Origin: Tenrec ecaudatus
Lineage: Eukaryota > Chordata > Mammalia > Afrosoricida > Tenrecidae
Assembly: GCF_050624435.1 (NCBI RefSeq)
Contig: NC_134541.1
Location: 5,033,983 to 5,097,982, forward strand
Reading direction: 5' to 3'
Length of the DNA stretch: 64,000 nucleotides
Shown here: positions 56,946-64,000 of the stretch, one piece after another
How positions within the stretch are numbered: the first letter of the stretch is position 1
How the letters are laid out: each line of letters opens with the position of its first letter
Program-made: the position numbers and the translations under genes
The notes under the pieces: generated by a model
Told to the model about the DNA's origin: nothing
The model's input: only the letters and a program-made list of their open reading frames with translations
Databases searched by the model: none

Positions 56946-57961
56946 TGCGTGCCTATTCCAGGGCGCCTTCGCCCACGGGTGGCCATGTCTAACAGCAGTC
57001 GCCATGGGGCCTGGGCTGCCTTGGGTGGCAGCTATGGGGTGTGTCTTCCAGAGAGGTCCAGTTTTGGTTGTGCACCATCAAATGACCCGTGTCCTGCTTT
57101 CTAAACCAGGGACTTGTACGTCTGGTGCTATCCACCGGGAGTAGCAAAGAATCAAGTAAGTCTCTAGTCCTCCAAGATGAACACTCAACCACCTCTCTGG
57201 GGCCACCCCAGGCCTCCCGTGACACCGGCCCATGACAACATGCCACGAGGAGGGAAGAAGTGTAAGGTCCCGCTAAGAGGGGAAGGCAGGAGACAAAAGC
57301 CACCTCAGAAGGACTAGCCGGACGCAGTGTGACTTTTCTTGTGCAGACAGCACCTCTACGCAGAGTCCCCTTGGCAGTTCCTGTGAAGCTTGCCCGGCCA
57401 TATCTCAGGCATCTGGAGGGGCGTCGAGAGCTACTAAGCCTTTGCATCCGTGCTAACCCCTGAGGCTGCCAAGGGCCCCGTGGAATGAAGACGCACGTTC
57501 CAAGAGTGCTAGCACCGCCGACGTCCTGGCAGGCAGAGCCATCAGTTCTGCGAGTTTAACTTCTGCAGCTGTCCTGTTCTGAACTTCAGTTGCGGGCAGC
57601 CAAGTCCTACCCAGCGTCGTCCCGGCATTGGCAGAAGAGGAAAGTTAATTGGTTCTGCAGCCTGCATTCATCATCAATGCACCGCCGCTAACTCATGCTG
57701 CAGCGTGCCCGGTCCGTGCCAAAGCGAGGACTCAGCAGTCTTTTGTCTCCGTTTAGTTGACAACTGTTAGTAATTAGAAAATTACCTCCAAATTCATCTT
57801 TCCAAAACAACTAAAGTCCAGACTAATTGCTGAAGGAGACCTTGGGCTAGGACTTGCTCGCAGCTCCCTGGAAACAGGCCAGGGTACATTCGGAGGGAAA
57901 AGGCCAGTTTGAAGTGCATCCCCACCCATTAAGCACGGGGCGGGGGGGGGGCGGTCAAGGG
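56946..57961. other. Intergenic with a possible regulatory block at 57590-57860
   Basis: No gene. The block at 57590-57860 contains GTTAGTAATTAGAAAATTAC, AGACTAATTGCTGAAGG and CTCATGCTGCAGC, and is non-repetitive and AT-richer than its surroundings, hence a candidate conserved noncoding element. Confidence 0.3.
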
Positions 57962-58170
57962 TGGGCTGGTGGCACAGTGGTTTTAAAGGCCCGGCCATGA
58001 ACTAAAAGGATGGCAGTTCAAACCCACCATGCAGCAGCTCCGAGGGAGAAAGGTCTGGCAATCTGCTCCCAGAAGGATTACAGCCAAGAAACCCCGATGG
58101 GGCAGTTCTACTCTGTCAGGTGGGGCTGCTGAATGGGAATAGACTAGACCCCCTACAACAGCACATGAAC
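57962..58170 (+). mobile_element. AfroSINE, sense, near full length
   Basis: GGTGGCACAGTGGTTTTAAA, GCAGTTCAAACCCACCATGC, GAGGGAGAAAGGTCTGGCAA, TCTGCTCCCAGAAGGATTAC, GGGGCAGTTCTACTCTGTCA, GGAATAGACTAGAC. Confidence 0.88.
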
Positions 58171-58335
58171 CAGGGAGCCCTTGACCTCCAGATCCTTGCT
58201 GTGGAAGGCCTGGAAGGTACCTGCTCACGGAGTACACTCATCCCCATGCATGAACTCACAGCTTGGCAGAGGGAGAGGGCTGGGAGGACAGAGGCTGGCC
58301 AGACCCACTGGTTGTGCCTGCTACAGTCAAAATCA

Positions 58336-58535
58336 ACTCACTCACTGCTCATTGAGTCAACTCTGACTCGAGGCGACCCCGTCAGGCAGGGTAGAACTGC
58401 CTGTGGATTTCTGAGACCATAACTCTTACTCGAGCAAATAGCCTCAGCGTCCTCCTGTGGAGCGGCTGGTGGATCTGAACTGCTGTCCTTTCGGTTTGTG
58501 GCCCAATTCATAACCCACTGAGCCATTGGGCTCCT
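58336..58535 (-). mobile_element. AfroSINE, antisense, near full length
   Basis: TCATTGAGTCAACTCTGACT, GTCAGGCAGGGTAGAACTGC, CTCGAGCAAATAGCCTCAGC, TGGTGGATCTGAACTGCTGT, GAGCCATTGGGCTCC. Opposite to the copy 170 bases to its left, forming an inverted pair. Confidence 0.9.
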
Positions 58536-61500
58536 GTAAGCTTTTATAAGGAGCACAGACAGTACTCAGGTGTGGCATTTATTATATTCTTGAGCCAGTT
58601 GGTTCGTTAGCTACAAGGAAGAAGTTCATCTGGGACGAGGGGAAGTGGCCGTTGATGCAGCTGAAGAAGACCCCACTGACAGAGCATGAATTTGGCTTGG
58701 CTGAGGACCAGGGAGGCTGGAGTAGGGGATGGGGGTGTGGGCACTGGGGAGAGGAGGCCATGGTGGGGTCAGAACAGCCGTGACAAGGCTGGATCCCACA
58801 TGTTGTGAGCTGGGGCCAATCGGACAGGAAGGAGTCTAACCTCCTATGTGCCTCCAGATCCAGCCTTAGAGGTAGGCAGACCAAACACCAAACCCACCCC
58901 TGGCGACCGTCTCCGCTTGCCATAACTGGTATGCAAACTGCCTGGGCTGGGAAAACCAGCGAGCCGTTTGGTGGGGTGTGAGGAGGAGGAGGCAGGACGT
59001 CGATGACTTGACTTAAACCATGCCAGCTTCCGTGGGCCAGGTCTCGCTCCAGGCCTGCTATGTAGACATCTGCCCGAGTCTGAATGCTCTCAGCTCTCTC
59101 TCACAGATGCGGAAATCCAGCCAGCTTTGTACTCCGAAAGCAGTCACTACAATGCTTAGGTCCTAACACCACAGGGCACAGGTGGCACCCAAGAGCTTTC
59201 AAAGAACCCTGAGACAGGGGTTGAGAAAAGATGTTTCTAACACATGCACATCGGCCCCTGCCATCCCCCATCTTCCCCTCTCCACCGGCCTCCTAAAATC
59301 GAAAACCTCAGTTCTGCAACTTAAAAAAAACCAAAGCCAGTAGAGAAATAGCCCGACCAGAGGCTCCAATGAGCACGGGCCCAATCTGAGTCCCTCTAAT
59401 GTTTTGTTCTGTTCACCAGAAGGGTGTGTGTGCGTGGTCATTAGGGTCTACTGTTTGAAGACTAGGAGATTTTACTTACAAGCCCGGAAGCCGGCTTCTC
59501 TGGGAAAGTGAGACTTGGCTGCCCTGACCCTAGGTCTCCTCAAGGTGCAGATGGCCTGTGCAGGGATGCGACTCATTCGCCAGCAGTTTGTCCTAGGCTT
59601 TTAAAGTCCCATGTCACTTCCTCTAAATGCAGGTACCCCAGGATGCAAATCACAGCAGCGGGGGGCAGGGGGTGGTGGGAAAGTTTTGGAGCCATAAGGA
59701 AAATAAAGCTGCTAGAGGGGGTCCTGAAGGCTCATCACCTCCTGACACCCTGGTCTCCCCTCTACAGGGCCCAGCTCCATGCCTTTGCTCTTTCCAGGGC
59801 CCCTGATCCCGAGGCAGGCTCCCAGGGCAGACTGGACATGGGCCCCAACGACTCTGTGAGGCCATCGGACTTTGGAGCACAAGCTGCTCCCGGGAAAAGC
59901 CAGTGCCACCAAGTGTGACATCAGCATAATTCCTAGTCAGATACAGTCACCCAGAGGGCCTGCAGCATCTAGATAAGAGAGATCTGAGCCCGTGGCCTCC
60001 CTGAGATGACTGCCAGTTCCCAGGAAGGTGAGGATCTCCTGACCATCAATTGATCGGGATGGGGAAGGTAGGGGGGGCGGTGTGGTGCTGGGCTACGGGA
60101 CTCTGTGAACGTCAACCATCAAGGTGATTTCTCACATCAAGGTAAAAAGGAGACCCAAGCTGCTCCAGGGAACGTTGCGCCCAGAGCCTAGGATGTTCCA
60201 ATGGTCTCGCAGCGCCCTCAGGGGAAGCCTGCTCTCTGCCCCTGGGGGCAGCCTCCAGCACCCTTTCTGGGCATCAGCCACTGCTCAGTCTGCTCTGCGT
60301 TCTTCTGAAGCACCTGAGGGTGCACCTGAACCTTCTGGTAGGTGTTCACCGTTCACACTCAGGGGCTCCAATGACCGCCACCAAGGAGGGGAAGACCATG
60401 TTGATCTCCACAGAGAAGCGTCCCGCATCCACAGGACAAGGCAACCCCTCTGAGTCCTCTTCTCAGGCTAAACATTGGCCCCGTTCCCAATGAGAGTGGC
60501 CTCTCGCCTTCTGCCGAGGACGGGTTCTCAGTGTGAGCCCTGTGGAGGACGTCTTTCCGCATGCTGCCAAGGACAAGCCAGCGTGCTGCTGGCAACGCGG
60601 GTAAATCCCGAGCGCACTCCTCGGCGTCCGCGTGGGGCTTCCACTCGGTGCTGCTTGGTGATGCCTCCGGCGCGTTTTAAACTCTACAAGTTGAGGCGTC
60701 AAGGGATGTTAGGGGCCTGTTGCCTTGATAAATAAGCGCAGACAGCTATGCTCACGGGCGCACCCTGATGGCGAGCCTTCAGCCTGGGTAACCCGGCGCA
60801 GCTGCTGCATGAGCTGGCTGGCTGCACATGGGCCCCTCCGGCTCATTCACTCACCAGCACCGGGCGAGGGATCGCATGAGCAGGGTTTGCTCAAGGTCCT
60901 GGGAGGAGAACAAGCGCACAGGTTCAGTGCAGTTCAAGTTTGGTGATGGCGGCGGCTTCCCAAGGCTGAGGAGAGTCCGTCCAGGCAGCAAGGGGAGTGG
61001 GGTCGGAAGAGCAGAAAATGCCCCTGCACCGAGGGAACAAGCCATGCTCTGGGCTGGGACAGGAATGTTCCACTCGGAGGGGAACCAAGGGTGAAGTGCA
61101 TGACACAACACCCAGCCCGGGTTGTCTGAGGAGCAGCAGGGGCTGGGGCATGGGCAGGAGAGCAGGGCCCTCAGTGACATCTAGGAGAAGGCAAGGGCAG
61201 CCCTCTCAGAACCTGGCAGCCACATGACAGCTAGGTGTGGGCTCTGACGGTAGATCAGAGGAGACATGATCTCTTGGTGGCTGAGGTCCAGGTGGGGTGT
61301 GGCAGGAAGGAGGGCAGATTGGGCAGGTAGGTTTGAGGCCGGGCCCATGGGGGGTGGGGGGAGTTGCAGCAGCTATGAGAGAAAGAGGACATTTCTGAGG
61401 GGTTTAGCCAGAGCTTCTGGAAGGATCTGAGTTAGCTGCCATTAAAAGATTGTAGGTGACGCAGGACTGGGGACGGTCCAGAGCTCTGTTCTGTGTCATC

Positions 61501-61849
61501 CACGTCACTGAACGGTGCCTGCATAAACCATTGGATTGGTAAATGTTTTGCTGTGCATATTGGTACCAGGATTAAAGCAAAAGACTCGGGGTTCTACATT
61601 GAACAAGTTACCTTGGTGGTGTGGGGCGTGGGCTAACGTCAACTGTCTGGAGTCAAGGGAGCGGTCTTCTCTGGCGGTGAATTTGGTGTGTTGAAAGCAT
61701 GGAGACCATGAGGTAATCCAGGGCTGGGCTTGGGACCACCCCCCCAACCTCCCACTGTGGCTGAGGTCACAGAGGGGAGCACGGAGCAGCGAGGCTCAGC
61801 CGCAGCAGCAGGGAGGGCGGGGAACCTGCCTTGGGGTTTAAGCTGTATG
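58536..61849. other. Intergenic, nothing recognised
   Basis: Over 3 kb of unique-looking DNA without a gene, RNA or named repeat that I can support. Confidence 0.4.
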
Positions 61850-62124
61850 GGCTCCCTGTGGCTGCTGTAACAACATTCAAGGCTTTGGTCAACATAAACA
61901 TGCTCTTTCAGCTCTGGAGTTTGAAGTCACGCCTTCTGGGGGGTCCAGAGGAGAATCTGTTCTTATCTAGCCTTATATATCGCTTAACTGCCTTATGGAG
62001 CGAGCTCCCAAGGGCTGCCTGCATGCCTTGGCTTGTGGCCCCCTCCTTCCGCCTGATTAGCCAGCAACGCAGCATCTTCCTTCAGTCCTGAGGGCTCTCA
62101 CGCTGCAGTAACAGAAACACCACC
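61850..62124. other. Possible old repeat, unclassified
   Basis: GGCTGCTGTAACAACATTCA followed by CTCTGGAGTTTGAAGTCACG recalls common mammalian interspersed repeats carrying GCTGCCATAACAAA and TCTGGAGGCTGGAAGTC. Not identified further. Confidence 0.35.
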
Positions 62125-62460
62125 AGCCTGCGTTTGTTCTCTAACAAACAGAACCATTAAGGCAACTAGACGTTACAGTTCGGGGTTCCGGAGCCTGTGA
62201 TGTCTCTCCCTCTGTTGGTCCTTGTCTCCTCAGCATCTGCCCCTTGGCTCCTCGGCAGTCTTCATGCTGTCAGGCATCTCTGTCCCTCAGCTCTGCTTCC
62301 TTCAATTGCTTGTTCAATCTCTTTTATAGCTCAGAAGAGATTGACTCAAAACCCCAGCTACCCTAATCCTGTCTCATTAGCATCACAAAGATAACCCATC
62401 CCATTCCCCAATGGGATTACAACTGAGACCCAGAGGTCAAGATTTATAACACTTATGGGG
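62125..62460 (-). mobile_element. MaLR-like LTR, antisense
   Basis: On the minus strand: TTATAAATCTTGACCTCTGG, TTGTAATCCCATTGGGGAAT, GCTAATGAGACAGGATTAGG, TATAAAAGAGATTGAACA. Same order as the copy at 48300-48700. The TATAAAA is positioned like an LTR promoter. Confidence 0.6.
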
Positions 62461-62884
62461 GGGAATGGATGGATGAAGTCCAATCTATACTATCTTCCAA
62501 TATCTTTCTGGTTCTTTCTTCTCATGGACTTTGTGGGGGTCACACTGGGCTCACCCAAGTATTCTAACCATATCAGCAAAGTCCCCTTTGCTCAGGAAGG
62601 TGACATGCTCACAGGGTCCAGCTATCAGGTTGGGGCAGCTTTGAGGGGGTCATTATTGGCCCATCACTCAATTGAAGAAAGCATGTGACAGAGGATCAAG
62701 AGACGTTGGCACTGAACACCCCTGGACAGTGGAGGGAGGCGACCCTGAGAGTGGAGCTTGGACTCGGCCACACGGGGTCACTGGCGCGTCTGCCAATGTC
62801 CCCCGATTGCCTCGCAGTACTGAACACCAGCAAACCTAGTCCTCGGGAAGAAAGCCCCAAGCCAGTCTCCTTCCCTGAAGATTT
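62461..62884. other. Intergenic, nothing recognised
   Basis: No supportable feature. Confidence 0.3.
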
Positions 62885-62970
62885 CGGGTCTCAGAAACTC
62901 CCTGGGGCGGCTCCACTCTGACCTGTAGGAATAGACTCTGGGGTCATGGGTTTGGTTTTCTTTGGGATAA
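62885..62970 (+). mobile_element. AfroSINE 3' end fragment, sense
   Basis: GGGGCGGCTCCACTCTGACC, GTAGGAATAGACTCTGGGGT, CATGGGTTTGGTTTTCTTTG: the family's 3' end and tail. Confidence 0.7.
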
Positions 62971-63504
62971 AGTCTGATTAAACCATGCCACCAAATGCAC
63001 CCCTGTCCCCGAAAGCTACCTTGCCTTGAGAAACTCGGGAATGAGAAAATAATCATGCACGATCTGTTCTATGCAATGTCAAGGCTTAAAAGGAGCATTT
63101 AATTTTAGAACAAAAGAAATCTAAAAAGTGAAGTTGGAGACATTCAGTATTCCAGTGACATTTGGATAATTGTATTATAAATAATGGTTGTTGCATAACG
63201 AGGGAAAACAATAACAAATAAAATAGTTTACATTTACTTGGCACTGACTGCCTACCGAGGGTAAGTCAAAAGCACTGCTATGGAGGTTTCGGCGCATACA
63301 CGCCTCGGGTGATGCCAAGCACATTGCGTGTAACATGCCTCTGTCATCAGTAAGTGGCTGCAGACCAGTTTTCTCCTCAGACACTTGCCTTGTCTCACCA
63401 GGGGACCTGCAAATAAAAGGTCCAACTCAAACCGAGCCTTCCGAGGGTTCCCGCTGGGCCACAGCAGAGAGGCCAGCTTAGAAGTTTACGGTGACCATTT
63501 AGGG
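62971..63504. other. Intergenic, nothing recognised
   Basis: AT-rich unique DNA at 63050-63240; no gene. Confidence 0.35.
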
Positions 63505-64000
63505 CAGTGGTTCTCAACCTCCCTAATGCCAAGACCCTTTAATACAGTTCCTCATGTTATGGTGACCCCCAACCATAAAATTATTTTCATTGCTACTTCA
63601 TCATTGTAATGAATTGTCATGTAAATGCCAGATATGCAGGATGTATTTTCATTGTTACAAATTGAGCATAAATTAAAGCATAGTGATTAATCACAAAACA
63701 ATATGTAATTATATATTGTGAACTATTTATTTCTAATGACAAACAAATGAAATTTTGTCTTGAAGCATGATGTAGCATGGGGAACATCTTAATATAACAC
63801 ATACACCTGTATCTGTATGGGGTGTATGTGGTGGGGTTGGTGTGATGATGTCATCACGCCGGGTACTCATATATGGGCATATCTGCATGTGGGCAGACCT
63901 GCCTGGAGACGGATCGAGGAGCGGTGTCTCGGTTCCTAAGATCATCGGAAATATGTGTTTCCCAGTGCTCTTAGGTGACCCCTGTGAAAGCGTCGTTCAA
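63505..64000 (+). mobile_element. SPIN-type hAT transposon, copy 2, cut by the window end
   Basis: Begins CAGTGGTTCTCAACCTCCCT, the family terminus. Shares with copy 1 CTCATGTTATGGTGACCCCC and CATAGTGATTAATCACAAAA, then carries about 200 extra internal bases (63740-63955) before GATCATCGGAAATATG and CTTAGGTGACCCCTGTGAAA, which match the region near the 3' terminus. The last terminal inverted repeat lies beyond the window. It is therefore a longer, less deleted variant than copy 1. Confidence 0.93.

Noticed and set aside
7690..62970. tRNA genes
   Set aside because: A- and B-box-like segments belong to tRNA-derived AfroSINEs with SINE bodies; no intact cloverleaf was found.
33000..64000. CTCFL exons expected upstream of PCK1
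   Set aside because: No zinc-finger or N-terminal CTCFL-like frame was found; the usual distance places it beyond the right edge.

Overview
The window is mammalian nuclear DNA holding one recognisable protein gene, PCK1 (cytosolic phosphoenolpyruvate carboxykinase), on the minus strand. The repeats identify the host. There are more than twenty tRNA-derived SINE copies of the AfroSINE type, RTE-clade LINE remnants, and two SPIN-type hAT transposons. AfroSINEs are confined to Afrotheria, and among afrotherians SPIN elements are known from the tenrec. A tenrec (probably Echinops telfairi) is therefore the best inference; no species name can be read from the sequence.

PCK1 runs from a TATA box near 32280 to a poly(A) signal near 26090. 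All ten exons can be placed. The nine coding exons join to exactly 622 codons plus stop, with canonical splice sites, and every catalytic residue falls at its classical number (R87, K244, H264, C288, K290, D311, R405, lid loop 464-474, W516/F517/F530/N533). The gene looks fully functional. Its proximal promoter keeps the known order of elements (TATA, CRE, NF1, HNF1-like, C/EBP and P4 block, GR1, gAF2, gAF1 position), but with changes: the CRE is a perfect palindrome, and the gAF1 and gAF2 cores differ from the rat versions as I recall them.

The flank downstream of PCK1 (1-26000) has no recognised gene. Its main feature is a 12-kb minisatellite at about 11146-23205, made of roughly 400 units of about 30 bp. 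Most units carry a perfect AP-1 consensus (TGACTCA) followed by a G-run. A 4.1-kb stretch of the array is duplicated head to tail with near identity. Other items are GGAT-type simple repeats, a 20-bp perfect inverted repeat at 6371-6442, a small DNA transposon, an HNF4/PPAR-type DR1 motif 0.85 kb past the PCK1 poly(A) site, and several AT-rich non-repetitive blocks that look like conserved noncoding elements.

The flank upstream of PCK1 (32350-64000) is dense in AfroSINEs. It also holds a pentamer-based minisatellite (33945-34405), a 780-bp GA-rich polypurine block (37335-38115), MaLR-like LTRs, RTE fragments, a 21-bp minisatellite (53437-53648) and both SPIN copies. In human PCK1 lies between CTCFL and ZBP1; I found no exon of either here, which fits their usual distance of about 35 kb. 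Long open frames in the simple repeats are low-complexity artefacts.
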